DNA from: Candidatus Pantoea gossypiicola
GTDB lineage: Bacteria > Pseudomonadota > Gammaproteobacteria > Enterobacterales > Enterobacteriaceae
Length of the DNA stretch: 64,000 nucleotides
NCBI RefSeq assembly: GCF_008632075.1
Contig: NZ_VWVM01000010.1
Coordinates: 62,001-126,000 of the forward strand
Direction: 5' to 3'
Part shown: piece after piece, positions 47,799-55,389 of the stretch
How positions within the stretch are numbered: position 1 is the stretch's first letter
Layout of the letters: every line of letters begins with the position of its first letter
Notes under the pieces: generated by a model
The model's database searches: none
Seen by the model: the letters and a program-made list of their open reading frames with translations, nothing else
What the model was told of the DNA's origin: nothing
Program-made: the position numbers and the translations under genes

Positions 47799-47963
47799 TC
47801 AGAAAGCGCGAAGCTGGCTCTGAATTGCAATCCTCGCCGCTTTCACCTGAACAACGACAGATTTGCAGAAAATGCATTTCGCTCCATGCGGGTTGGCTCT
47901 TGTAACATCAAAATGTGATGTACGAAACTGTGAGCCATTACAGTGAGGACATTTAAAAGTAAT
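47799..47963 (-). CDS. YmcF/YnfQ-like zinc-ribbon cold-shock microprotein, ATT start
   Basis: A 54-residue ORF lies directly downstream of the cspA-family gene: 9 bp after its stop, the codon ATT at 47963 is preceded by TAAGGA at six-base spacing. The product (TFKCPHCNGSQFRTSHFDV..., NPHGAKCIFCKS) has two CxxC pairs (Cys5/8 and Cys30/33), a zinc-ribbon layout. It matches the E. coli cold-shock microproteins YmcF and YnfQ, which lie downstream of csp genes and were shown to start at ATT. No ATG, GTG or TTG start is available in frame. The C-terminus (about 37-54) diverges from E. coli. Confidence 0.82.
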   Translation of the reverse strand: MTFKCPHCNGSQFRTSHFDVTRANPHGAKCIFCKSVVVQVKAARIAIQSQLRAF

Positions 47964-47972
47964 TTTCAGTCC

Positions 47973-48185
47973 TTAGAGACCAACAACGTTCGCAGCAGCT
48001 GGGCCTTTGGCACCATTTTCTACTGTGAATTCAACTTGCTGACCTTCGTCTAATGAACGGAAATCGGTGCCCTGGATTGCAGAGAAATGTACGAATACAT
48101 CTTTGCTGCCATCTGCAGGAGAGATGAAACCGAAGCCTTTCTCTGCGTTAAACCATTTAACGGTACCGCGAATTTTGTTAGACAT
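47973..48185 (-). CDS. CspA-family cold-shock protein
   Basis: A 70-residue OB-fold nucleic-acid chaperone with RNP1 KGFGFIS and RNP2 VFVHF. The sequence ([46 protein letters not shown]) is CspA-like. A possible long 5' untranslated region (48186 to about 48350) is typical of cold-inducible members. The cold-shock zinc-ribbon microprotein follows on the same transcript. Confidence 0.95.
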   Translation of the reverse strand: MSNKIRGTVKWFNAEKGFGFISPADGSKDVFVHFSAIQGTDFRSLDEGQQVEFTVENGAKGPAAANVVGL

Positions 48186-48492
48186 GCTTAAATCCTTAAT
48201 ATATCGAGCCTTCCGGCATAATGGCCTGAGAACAGATTTTAATCAGAACGTAAGAGAAGACTCAAAAAGAAGGGATGTCTCGCGACAAACTTAGAGATGA
48301 GAACTGCTTTGGTTACTTACTTTGATAGTGTCTGTTAATCAAACCGACAGTTCATTAGGCCACACTTCACCGGGCGACGCAAGCCGTAATTGAAATTAAA
48401 CTCAAATACCGTTGCCCGGACAAAGGGGCGGGGCTTGAGCGCTGTTATAGCCCGCCCTGCCCTGCGCGGCCTCCCGGAAGGGAAGCTCATTC
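48186..48492. other. Leader/intergenic region between csp gene and ivy
   Basis: 307 bp without a supported gene. The part nearest the csp gene is AT-rich and is the likely long 5' leader (ATTAAGGATTTAAGC before the ATG). The part nearest ivy (48420-48480) is GC-rich with a CGGGGC/GCCCG-type stem that may end the ivy transcript. Confidence 0.4.
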
Positions 48493-48909
48493 TTATAAAT
48501 CGCCGTTCAGCCTGTTGAACAGAATTTTACGCATTCCCGCATCATCAGTGGGATCGAGATTAAGCCATGTTAGCGTCTGACGCTCGCTTTTCTGATCGTA
48601 GTCGGAGTAAACACCATGAATCACCCCTTTCTCCGGAGAGTAGAGGAGAGCAATAGATTGTGCCGGACAGTTGTGCGGCTTACAGCCGGAGAGTAGCTGC
48701 CAGGTTTCACCCTTAATAGTGATTGTATTAGCCGGGGTACTGGTCCCGCCCTGCTTAACCCATGAGGGGAAGTCATGTCCGGCAATAAGCTGGTGATACG
48801 CCTGGCTGGTCTGCTTATTCATTATGAAATCAGAAAGATAAGTTTGAGTTGCAGCATCTACTAACATTGGCATGCCAGCTAATACTGCGACGATTAAACC
48901 TTTATTCAT
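48493..48909 (-). CDS. ivy: C-type lysozyme inhibitor Ivy
   Basis: Ivy is a periplasmic inhibitor of vertebrate lysozyme. The 138-residue product has a signal peptide (cleavage near VDAATQ) and the Ivy core: HQLIAGHDFPSWVKQGGTSTPANTI, LLSGCKPHNCPAQSIAL (CKPHNC is the lysozyme-active-site loop, CKPHDC in E. coli) and ERQTLTWLNL. It lies on the same strand, 158 bp beyond a phage-type lysis module that encodes a T4-type endolysin and has its own terminator in between. Confidence 0.93.
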   Translation of the reverse strand: MNKGLIVAVLAGMPMLVDAATQTYLSDFIMNKQTSQAYHQLIAGHDFPSWVKQGGTSTPANTITIKGETWQLLSGCKPHNCPAQSIALLYSPEKGVIHGVYSDYDQKSERQTLTWLNLDPTDDAGMRKILFNRLNGDL

Positions 48910-49022
48910 CGGGTTTCCCTCTTAATCTCTGAGTTTTGCCTGTGTTAAACAGGACACTATCGGCTTTGCCACTGTTTGTCAGGCAAAGAACGCTTGCCAT
49001 TGACGCTTCAGAGAGGCAGATC

Positions 49023-49052
49023 AAAAAAAGGGCGAGGCCGAAGCCTCGCCCA
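49023..49052 (-). terminator. Strong terminator closing the lysis module
   Basis: On the minus strand GGGCGAGGC-TTCG-GCCTCGCCC is followed by T7, 15 bp beyond the tailspike-like stop codon. Confidence 0.93.
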
Positions 49053-49066
49053 AAACATGCCAATCA

Positions 49067-50821
49067 TCAATCGTAGTAAGGAACCTTGCGGTCAACGCCG
49101 TTGATATTGATCAGCACAAAACCGGTTGGCGCGGTTTTATTGGTCGGTGTACCCGCCGCAGTAGCGAGCGTAACGACCCCTTTTTCATTGGCACCGATGC
49201 CCGCCAGTCCATTGTGCATGCCGAAGCGTGCAGCGGGTTTCAGAGAGCCAACTTTGGTAATGTCCGTGACTACCGACATATCGGACTGGAACAACGAGCA
49301 GGAGCCGGTATCGAAGCGGGTTGGACCGGTGGTCTTCAGGTTGAACATGGTCTCGCCACTGTTGGCCTTCAGCTTGACCCATACCGCTGCATAGGTAGTT
49401 CCTACCCGGCTGTAACGGATGTCCAGTACGGAAGGCTGGCCCATGTGGTAAGCATCCGCCCAGACCGTTTCCAGTCGCTGCAGGTTGATCAGCGTTTTAC
49501 CGGTAGCAGGCATATTTACGGGTGAACCGGCGGTACCGGACGGCGTAGTGGCATCCGCTTTCCCGATTAACTCCATCACCCATTGCTGGTTAGGCGCCGG
49601 GAAAAAGAGCTGCCCCAGCCGATACCAGTTATCGGTATCGGTGTTGTTCACCACTTTATAACCGCTGTAATAGCCGGCACGCAGCGAACCCGTCATGAAC
49701 GTGCCGTAGTTCTCATCCCGACGATAGCCATATTCAAAGGTCGATAACCACTTACTTCCGGCCAAATCATTAGTGATTTTCGCCCCCGCCTGCAGGTTAA
49801 TCTGACGCATCACCACGCGGGCATTGTTAAGATTGAGCGGTGTGGCACAATCCTCAATGTTGAGCGTATCGATGGTCCAGCCGCCGTCCGACAAATCCCC
49901 CGGGTTGGTGGTGTGCTCAATCCAGACATTTCGCATGATCCCCTGGGTAACACGCGGCATATAGATCGTAGCGTCGCCATAGCCCGACTGGAAGTTGGCG
50001 TTGCATAACTCAATGGCGGTTGAGTGGTCCCAGTTCCCCTTCGGTGTGTTTGACCAGCCGACATCAAACACGCGTGAATAGGTCGAGGAGCTGTAAATCT
50101 GATCGAACTTACTGTCGAGCGTATCCTGCAGCTTAAAGACGGTTCCCCCGGTACTTTGCGCCTTGAAGCAGAAGATATTGACGATCTGCCCGCCGACAAT
50201 CGTATTTTCGAAGAATGGCTGCACGTTGCTGCACTGTTCAGGCGTAACGGTGACTTTGAGAGTGGTGTCGACAGTCCCGGCATTCGCTTGTCCGTGCCAG
50301 CAGATGCCTTTGATGACGATTTTGCGTGCATTAACCTTAAACACCGCACTCGCGCTTTTGTCAGAGACAATGGTGGTGCGCGGTGACGACCCGAGTTCGA
50401 TATCATCACCTGCCAGACCAAAAAACGGCAACTCTGTATCGCTGATATCGATGGGTGAAATCAGGAAGCGGCCACCCGGAAAACGTACCGGCATCGCTTT
50501 CGCATAGGCGTTATAGGACTGCGTCCATGCCAGCATCCGCTTAAAGGCTTCAGTGTCATCGGTCACGCCATCCCCTCTCGCGCCAAAGTGCAGAATGTTA
50601 ACTTCAGCAGGGTCGTTGATGGTGCGCTTCCAGTAGAAACCGTTACCCACCGCCACAGTACCGCCATCATCTTTCAGCGTAGTAGTGGAGAGAAAACCGA
50701 CAAAGTCAGCACCACCCCGGAAGCTGGAGTCTTTGTCGTAATAGCGTTTCAGGCTCGCAACTTCACCTGATTTTGGCGGGACCGTGGTGCGCAGTTCAGC
50801 AAAAGAGTTAACTTCGATCAT
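49067..50821 (-). CDS. Tailspike-like beta-helix (pectate-lyase-3 fold) protein
   Basis: A 584-residue protein with a short N-terminal preamble (MIEVNSFAELRTTVPPKSGE), then the entry motif of beta-helical phage depolymerases (NILHFGARGDGVTDDTEAFKRML), followed by repeated beta-strand coils to about 380 and a C-terminal receptor-binding-like domain (GFVLININGVDRKVPYYD). There is no signal peptide and no recognisable head- or tail-attachment domain. It is the last gene of the lysis module, 47 bp after Rz1. Likely activity is exopolysaccharide or O-antigen cleavage, but the substrate is unknown. Confidence 0.78.
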   Translation of the reverse strand: MIEVNSFAELRTTVPPKSGEVASLKRYYDKDSSFRGGADFVGFLSTTTLKDDGGTVAVGNGFYWKRTINDPAEVNILHFGARGDGVTDDTEAFKRMLAWTQSYNAYAKAMPVRFPGGRFLISPIDISDTELPFFGLAGDDIELGSSPRTTIVSDKSASAVFKVNARKIVIKGICWHGQANAGTVDTTLKVTVTPEQCSNVQPFFENTIVGGQIVNIFCFKAQSTGGTVFKLQDTLDSKFDQIYSSSTYSRVFDVGWSNTPKGNWDHSTAIELCNANFQSGYGDATIYMPRVTQGIMRNVWIEHTTNPGDLSDGGWTIDTLNIEDCATPLNLNNARVVMRQINLQAGAKITNDLAGSKWLSTFEYGYRRDENYGTFMTGSLRAGYYSGYKVVNNTDTDNWYRLGQLFFPAPNQQWVMELIGKADATTPSGTAGSPVNMPATGKTLINLQRLETVWADAYHMGQPSVLDIRYSRVGTTYAAVWVKLKANSGETMFNLKTTGPTRFDTGSCSLFQSDMSVVTDITKVGSLKPAARFGMHNGLAGIGANEKGVVTLATAAGTPTNKTAPTGFVLININGVDRKVPYYD

Positions 50822-50868
50822 AGAATCCTCCTCAGGATCATTGGGATATCGCGCTGATTGTCAGCGCA

Positions 50869-51105
50869 CTACTTAGCCGCAGCCGGATGGCCGCAAAGGG
50901 TGTCCCACATGTCGTTGTGGGTGTTGATGGCGCGCACTGTCCTGACGTCCATTTTTTGCGCGTCATCGCCGTAGGTATAAAGAGGGGAAAAAAGTACGCA
51001 GGCAGAGTCGGTGATCGCCACCGGTTCAGGGTTTGTGGTATTTCGACTGCTGCAGCTTGTCGCGAGCAGCAGCGTCATCAAGGCTGTGGTTGTCGGTCGC
51101 CACAC
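50869..51105 (-). CDS. Rz1-like outer-membrane spanin (o-spanin)
   Basis: A 78-residue lipoprotein from a GTG at 51105 with AGGAGG seven bases upstream. It has a short lipoprotein signal (MTLLLATSC, lipobox ATSC) and a Cys-containing periplasmic tail (TDSACVLFSPLYTYGDD, NDMWDTLCGHP). It begins inside the Rz gene in a different frame and continues past its end, the classic overlapping Rz/Rz1 arrangement. It would pair with the Rz-like i-spanin to fuse membranes in the last step of lysis. Confidence 0.85.
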   Translation of the reverse strand: MWRPTTTALMTLLLATSCSSRNTTNPEPVAITDSACVLFSPLYTYGDDAQKMDVRTVRAINTHNDMWDTLCGHPAAAK

Positions 51106-51319
51106 GGTTAGCCTCCTCGCGGTTATGTTGTTGTTGTTGCGCCACCGCGCTGACGCGGGACGCCTCCTGTTGTGCGTTATCAACGTCAGATCGCGCTTTT
51201 TGCTGCACTTTGCCGATTTTCTTGCCGCCGAAATAACTGGCACCCAGCGCCGCAATGACGCCAGCCAGTGCGGCAAGCCAGTGCCAGCTGCCGCCCAGTA
51301 AGGTGGTAATCAGAGTCAT
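51026..51319 (-). CDS. Rz-like inner-membrane spanin (i-spanin)
   Basis: A 97-residue protein with one N-terminal TM helix (WHWLAALAGVIAALGASYF) and a Gln/Glu/Arg-rich periplasmic coiled coil (KIGKVQQKARSDVDNAQQEA, AQQQQHNREEANRVA). Its start overlaps the holin stop by 4 bp and it contains the nested rz1 start. Length is short for Rz but fits this class. Confidence 0.85.
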   Translation of the reverse strand: MTLITTLLGGSWHWLAALAGVIAALGASYFGGKKIGKVQQKARSDVDNAQQEASRVSAVAQQQQHNREEANRVATDNHSLDDAAARDKLQQSKYHKP

Positions 51320-51663
51320 GGTTTCGCTCCTTCAGCCTGCTCCTTCGCGTTGAGCAGATTTTTCTGGCGAACAAACTGTGCAATCACGCCCATCGCCACC
51401 ATGAATGCGCCTACCAGCCCCAGGTAGTTGTGCGGCAGAATCGTTTTGACGTCCTCCGGCAGCACGCTCCAGGCATCAACGGCGGCTGAAGGAAAGGATT
51501 GCGCCCAGGCGCTGAGCATCGATCCCAGCGACGCCAGCCAGACTGACCAGGTTCTGAAGAGCAGGCGGGCGTGCGAGACAAACTGGAGGGTGGTGAAACG
51601 CTGCAACAGCAGCAGGATGATGATCGCCGTCAGCACGGCGACCAGAAACATGAGCCATCTCAT
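51316..51663 (-). CDS. Phage holin-like membrane protein
   Basis: A 115-residue protein with an N-terminal TM helix (MRWLMFLVAVLTAIIILLLL), a second hydrophobic region at about 37-57 and a C-terminal TM helix (YLGLVGAFMVAMGVIAQFV), then a charged tail (RQKNLLNAKEQAEGAKP). The segment RLLFRTWSVWLASLGSMLSA resembles the N4-like holin family. It starts with an ATGA overlap of the endolysin stop and precedes the spanins. The endolysin has no signal of its own and would need this pore. Confidence 0.82.
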   Translation of the reverse strand: MRWLMFLVAVLTAIIILLLLQRFTTLQFVSHARLLFRTWSVWLASLGSMLSAWAQSFPSAAVDAWSVLPEDVKTILPHNYLGLVGAFMVAMGVIAQFVRQKNLLNAKEQAEGAKP

Positions 51664-52127
51664 AGCAACCCCCTGTAAACCGCATAGGTTCCGCTGCGCA
51701 TCATCTCGGCGTGACGTCTGGCCCGGCCCGGTGTCTGACGGGCCCAGAGGCTGTTCATCATCGCGTCAGCCGCCTCATTGAACTGTTCAGCCGCGATGGC
51801 GGTGAGCATGTTTTTGAACTGCATAACGCCTTCGACGCCCAGCTGATAGGTCATGCTCAGCAACACATCCGTACGGGCGTCATTGCACTTCGCCAGCGCA
51901 TTACGCAGCAGATCCCTGCCCTGCATCTCCTGAACTTTGTTTTCAAGAATGCACTGCTTCCAGACATCCCCGACGCGCCGTGGTACGCGGAAAGTGTAAT
52001 TACTCAGCGATGCCCCCTTAGGCCCGATGCGGATACCGCCCGCCACCGTGGGAAAGCCCAGCGTGTCGAGGTAAGGCGTGTCGACATATCCCTCTTCAAA
52101 ATTCAGTACTGCAATTATCTGGCTCAT
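51660..52127 (-). CDS. T4-type lysozyme endolysin (GH24)
   Basis: A 155-residue muramidase of the phage lysozyme family with the catalytic triad Glu12, Asp21, Thr27 (EEGYVDTPYLDTLGFPT, spacing as in T4 Glu11/Asp20/Thr26). The C-terminal lobe motif is TYQLGVEGVMQFKNML and LWARQTPGRARRHAEM. There is no signal or SAR sequence, so it depends on the holin. AAGGAG precedes the ATG at 5 bases. It is the first lysis gene after the N-like antiterminator gene (204-bp gap). Confidence 0.92.
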   Translation of the reverse strand: MSQIIAVLNFEEGYVDTPYLDTLGFPTVAGGIRIGPKGASLSNYTFRVPRRVGDVWKQCILENKVQEMQGRDLLRNALAKCNDARTDVLLSMTYQLGVEGVMQFKNMLTAIAAEQFNEAADAMMNSLWARQTPGRARRHAEMMRSGTYAVYRGLL

Positions 52128-52331
52128 AACAACTCCTTAATGACGGGTTAAAGCAATTCACCATTGTGAAAAGAAATACATAACGCCCGCTGATCATTAC
52201 CCGTTCAGGCGCGGCAGGAGGCCTGACTCACCCTGCAGCAAAACTGAACAGTAATTCAGCAAATTGCGTCCAGTGAAAGCTGGAGATAACGAAGAGTTAG
52301 CCGGAACGAAAATGCACGCTTTCTTCGCGCT

Positions 52332-52610
52332 TCAGCTCACGGCGTAGAGGTGAACATGCGGGAGACAGCAATTGTCGAAACTGGGTGTTTCCTGACTGGT
52401 GACGCGGGGTGCGGTGATTGCGCGATCAACGCGCGGGGTGACCTGACGCTGGCAGATTTGCTCTGCACGTCTCAGGACAGGGGGTTCAGTTGGGAAGTTC
52501 AGGGCCTGGTCAATGCTCTGAGTCAGGCTGCTGAGAGGTTGGCGCCGCCGATGGCGACGAGTACGTGCGTTGCCCACAAAAACGCTTTTGCCATAGTGAA
52601 TTATCGCCAT
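52332..52610 (-). CDS. Lambda/P22 N-type antitermination protein
   Basis: A 92-residue basic protein from the ATG at 52610 with AGGAGGAGTT upstream. The N-terminus MAIIHYGKSVFVGNARTRRH followed by RRRQ carries an arginine-rich motif (residues 13-23) very like the P22 N peptide (NAKTRRHERRR), which binds boxB RNA. The C-terminal half (VDRAITAPRVTS) is also N-like in layout. A candidate nut site lies 224-256 bp upstream on the same transcript. N would convert RNA polymerase to a terminator-resistant form and so allow reading into the lysis genes. I am not aware of lysis genes directly downstream of N in known phages. Confidence 0.8.
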   Translation of the reverse strand: MAIIHYGKSVFVGNARTRRHRRRQPLSSLTQSIDQALNFPTEPPVLRRAEQICQRQVTPRVDRAITAPRVTSQETPSFDNCCLPHVHLYAVS

Positions 52611-52833
52611 AACTCCTCCTGTGAATGAGTCTTTGGCGATGGGGTGGCAGGCGCGAGCTTTCGGTGATCCGAACGGGCCCGAATGACGTGTATCGCGCTC
52701 GCACGCTCGCCGCCCGGCTGCGTTAGCAGCCAGGTGGAAAGTAAGCGAGGGGGAAATAAACGGCATCTGACGACGCTGCATTTTGCGCATCCACCCCATC
52801 CCAAAGTTCACTGACTTTTGGGTGGTATGATTC

Positions 52834-52866
52834 GCGCTTGTGCAGCGCCTCAATTGTTTAAGAGCG
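52834..52866 (-). promoter_or_regulatory. nut site: boxA plus boxB hairpin
   Basis: Reading along the minus strand: boxA CGCTCTTAAACA (52866-52855; lambda boxA is CGCTCTTA), a 6-base spacer, then boxB GCGCTGCACAAGCGC (52848-52834), a 5-bp stem with a 5-base loop. P22 boxB left is GCGCTGACAAAGCGC. Order and spacing match lambda nutL. It lies about 40 bp downstream of the promoter and 224 bp upstream of the N-like gene. Confidence 0.85.
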
Positions 52867-52906
52867 GCTCATCCGTGAAAGAACTGCTTCGTTCATCCAT
52901 ATCCAA

Positions 52907-52934
52907 ATTATTAACAGGTTCTTATGCTTTATCA
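52907..52934 (-). promoter_or_regulatory. Candidate pL-type promoter of the lysis module
   Basis: On the minus strand TTGATA (52934-52929) and AATAAT (52912-52907), 16 bp apart, each match the sigma-70 consensus at 5 of 6 positions. An operator-like palindrome covers the -35. The transcript would run through the nut site into the N-like gene. Confidence 0.65.
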
Positions 52935-52948
52935 AACACTGTTGGTTA
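52928..52948. promoter_or_regulatory. Candidate repressor operator over the lysis-module promoter
   Basis: A 21-bp imperfect palindrome (TTATCAAAC...GTTGGTTAA, 16 of 21 positions symmetric) overlaps the -35. ACTG-N-TGGTTAA recurs 22 bp further upstream (52959-52970), two helical turns away. A related element TTAACCATTAGTTAA (53758-53772) spans the repressor start codon. The repeated half-site supports binding by the adjacent CI-like repressor. Confidence 0.5.
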
Positions 52949-53033
52949 ATTTTTTATTTACTGCTGGTTAAATTTATGAATTTATGCCGATTATTTTTTT
53001 GCAGCCCGTCTGAGAAAGGCAGCAAAAGCGGCC

Positions 53034-53765
53034 TTAGCCGAGGATTTGATAGTGACGCGCCTGACTCATGATCACTTTTGCCAGGACCTTCAGACTGGTA
53101 ACATCATCATGATTAAGATACCAGGTTTCATAGCGTTTATTATCTGAAATTACAGCAATTTTCTTATGCTGCAGCTGCAGACGCTTGAGATAGAGTTGCT
53201 CATCGAGGGTAAAAATATAGATGCCATCACCGTCGAACATCCGCACGCTGATATCCACAAACAGCTGATCGCGCGGTGCAAAGGTGTCAGCCATAGAGTC
53301 GCTATTGATGGCAATTAACCGGATGTTCTCCGCCGGACGCCCGTTGAATAGCACCCGTGCCTCATCCAGACCATATTCGATCGCCTGGATGGTCTCCACA
53401 AACTCATCACGCGCGGGCAGACCCGCAGCGCTTCGCTGCCCGATATCGAGGCTATCCACCCGGAACACATTTTTATGGCCGGTGAACGTGCTCAGCGCTA
53501 CCGGGTCAGCGGGTTGTTCCATACCGTATTGCAGCCACTCTACCCTGACTCCCAGCAGCTGGCTGAGCGCCAGTAAATTGCCGCCATCAGGCACTGATTG
53601 CGCATTAAACCACTTCCACACTCCTGGTGTTGAAATCTTACAGCCTTGCTGCTGCAGGGCTCTGGCAACCTGTTTGTTTCGTCCATGTCCGACAATGCCG
53701 GCACTCTCACAGGCCGCTATCAGCCTGGTGGTGAAAGCTTGTCTTGTACTTTCTTTTTTAACCAT
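53034..53765 (-). CDS. CI-like phage repressor with S24 self-cleavage domain
   Basis: A 243-residue LexA/CI-type repressor. The N-terminal HTH (about 12-75) contains GRNKQVARALQQQGCKISTPGVWKWF. The C-terminal S24 domain has an Ala114-Gly115 cleavage bond (SAAGLP), a nucleophile Ser157 (NSDSMADTF) and a general base Lys204 (LYLKRL). These positions closely mirror lambda CI (Ala111-Gly112, Ser149, Lys192), so RecA-stimulated self-cleavage after DNA damage is expected. It lies upstream of, and on the same strand as, the promoter/nut/N/lysis unit. No cro-like gene is opposite. Confidence 0.9.
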   Translation of the reverse strand: MVKKESTRQAFTTRLIAACESAGIVGHGRNKQVARALQQQGCKISTPGVWKWFNAQSVPDGGNLLALSQLLGVRVEWLQYGMEQPADPVALSTFTGHKNVFRVDSLDIGQRSAAGLPARDEFVETIQAIEYGLDEARVLFNGRPAENIRLIAINSDSMADTFAPRDQLFVDISVRMFDGDGIYIFTLDEQLYLKRLQLQHKKIAVISDNKRYETWYLNHDDVTSLKVLAKVIMSQARHYQILG

Positions 53766-54072
53766 TAGTTAATAATCAGCCATAGAAGAGATACTGGATG
53801 TTATTTTCATTATTGCTACCAGTTCATTTTATATTACCGCTCGTTTACTACCTAACCGCTTTATCAAGCATTCCTGATTATCATTATCCGCTTCGGCCTG
53901 TAGCTGAACAAAAAATATCGCCTCAGGCCGCATACAGCCCCGGCTTTCAGGAATGTTCCGTAAGAAATTGCGTGAAATTCAGCCAGCATAACGGGTAATG
54001 GTGACGGAATCGGAATGAAAATTAACCTGACGGGCAAAAAACTCTATCTTTCGCTGGCCCGGAAAGCCGGCC
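53766..54072. other. Intergenic region, 307 bp
   Basis: Lies between the repressor start and the proA terminator. It should hold the repressor promoter. In a lambdoid phage cro would lie here on the plus strand; the only plus ORF (53798-53998) does not resemble Cro and has no good ribosome site. No tRNA gene is present, although thrW lies beside proA in E. coli. Confidence 0.5.
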
Positions 54073-54107
54073 TAAAAAAAACGGGAGTCTCTGAAAGACT
54101 CCCGTTT
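54073..54107 (-). terminator. Terminator of proBA
   Basis: On the minus strand ACGGGAGTCT-TTCAG-AGACTCCCGT is followed by T7, 19 bp beyond the proA stop. Confidence 0.93.
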
Positions 54108-54125
54108 TGTTAAAAATTATTGTTG

Positions 54126-55379
54126 CTATGACCGGAGCGTGTCGTCACCCCAGGCAATCCATTTATAGGTGGTCAGCGCCTCTAATCCCATTGGCCCGCG
54201 TGCATGCAATTTTTGGGTACTGACCGCCACTTCCGCACCCAGACCAAACTGCCCACCATCGGTGAAGCGGGTGCTGGCGTTAACATAGACCGCAGAAGAG
54301 TCGACCTGACGGACAAAACGCGTGGCGTTGCGAATGTCGCGGGTCAGGATGGCATCCGAGTGCTGCGTGCCGTGCGTGCGGATGTGATCGATCGCCTCAT
54401 CCATATCCGCCACTAATTTGACGTTAAGATCCAGCGACAGCCATTCATCATTGTACTGCTGTGGATTGACCTGTCTGACCGCCGCCGGGCCCTGCTGCAG
54501 CTGCGCCAGTACGTTGCTGTCCGCATGCAGCGTGATGCCTTCCTGCGCCATACGCGCGCTGAAAAGAGGCAGGAAACGCTCAGCCATGGTCTGCTCCACC
54601 AGCAGCGTCTCCAGCGAGTTACAGGCGCTGGGACGCTGTTTTTTGGCGTTAACGATCAGATCAAGAGCCGGTTCAATCTCCATCGTCTCATCAATGTAGA
54701 TGTGACAGACGCCGATGCCGCCGGTAATTACCGGAATGGTGGAGTTTTCCCGGCACAGCTTGTGCAGCCCGGCTCCGCCACGCGGGATGAGCATATCGAC
54801 GTAACGATCCAGCTTCAGCAACTGATTCACCAGCTCGCGATCCGGATTTTCAATCGCCTGCACGATAGCCGTCGGCAGACCATGCTGCTGCAGCGCGTTC
54901 TGAATAACCCGCACCGTGGCCGCATTGGTGCGCCAGGTCTCTTTGCCACCGCGCAGTATGGCGGCGTTACCGGTTTTCAGGCACAGACTGGCAACGTCAA
55001 CGGTAACGTTGGGACGCGCCTCATAAATCACGGCAACCACACCCAGCGGCACGCGACGGCGTTCAATGCGCAGGCCACTGTCGAGCTGACCACCGTCGAT
55101 TAACTGTCCCACCGGATCGGCCAGCTGACACACCTGGCGCACATCACTGGCAATGCTGCTGAGGCGTTGCGGATTGAGTGTCAGCCGATCTAACAGGGCG
55201 GCACTCATGCCGTTCTGACGCGCATCGGCTAAATCCAGCTCATTGGCTGCCAGAATATCTGCGCTTTCCGCCTCAAGGCGGTCGGCAATGGTCATCAGAA
55301 CCCGATTCTTCTCAGCCGTCGACAGATCGGCAACGGTGTACGCTGCGGCACGCGCCGCTTTTCCCATCTCTTCAAGCAT
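54126..55379 (-). CDS. proA: Gamma-glutamyl phosphate reductase ProA
   Basis: ProA reduces gamma-glutamyl phosphate to glutamate semialdehyde with NADPH. The 417-residue product has the aldehyde-dehydrogenase-like fold with [51 protein letters not shown] (catalytic Cys) and [19 protein letters not shown]. It follows proB by 10 bp; the two enzymes act in complex. Confidence 0.98.
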   Translation of the reverse strand: MLEEMGKAARAAAYTVADLSTAEKNRVLMTIADRLEAESADILAANELDLADARQNGMSAALLDRLTLNPQRLSSIASDVRQVCQLADPVGQLIDGGQLDSGLRIERRRVPLGVVAVIYEARPNVTVDVASLCLKTGNAAILRGGKETWRTNAATVRVIQNALQQHGLPTAIVQAIENPDRELVNQLLKLDRYVDMLIPRGGAGLHKLCRENSTIPVITGGIGVCHIYIDETMEIEPALDLIVNAKKQRPSACNSLETLLVEQTMAERFLPLFSARMAQEGITLHADSNVLAQLQQGPAAVRQVNPQQYNDEWLSLDLNVKLVADMDEAIDHIRTHGTQHSDAILTRDIRNATRFVRQVDSSAVYVNASTRFTDGGQFGLGAEVAVSTQKLHARGPMGLEALTTYKWIAWGDDTLRS

Positions 55380-55389
55380 TGTCCGCTCC

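Noticed and set aside
47618..47905. Overlapping ORFs of about 68-70 codons on both strands downstream of the MCP
   Set aside because: They are out of frame with the zinc-ribbon microprotein, which explains the coding signal in this stretch.
52611..52853. N-terminal extension of the N-like gene to an ATG at 52853
   Set aside because: The extension would run through the nut boxB region and lacks conserved features; the ATG at 52610 has an excellent ribosome site and the P22-like N-terminus.
49067..53765. R-type tailocin or full prophage
   Set aside because: No sheath, tube, baseplate, capsid, terminase, integrase or replication gene is present on either strand.
53798..53998. 66-codon plus-strand ORF opposite the CI-like gene, at the position of cro
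   Set aside because: No Cro-like HTH, no clear ribosome-binding site, and the composition beyond the hydrophobic start looks random.
53880..54125. A tRNA-Thr (thrW) integration site beside proA, as in E. coli
   Set aside because: No cloverleaf-forming sequence or att-like duplication is visible near proA or around the lysis module.
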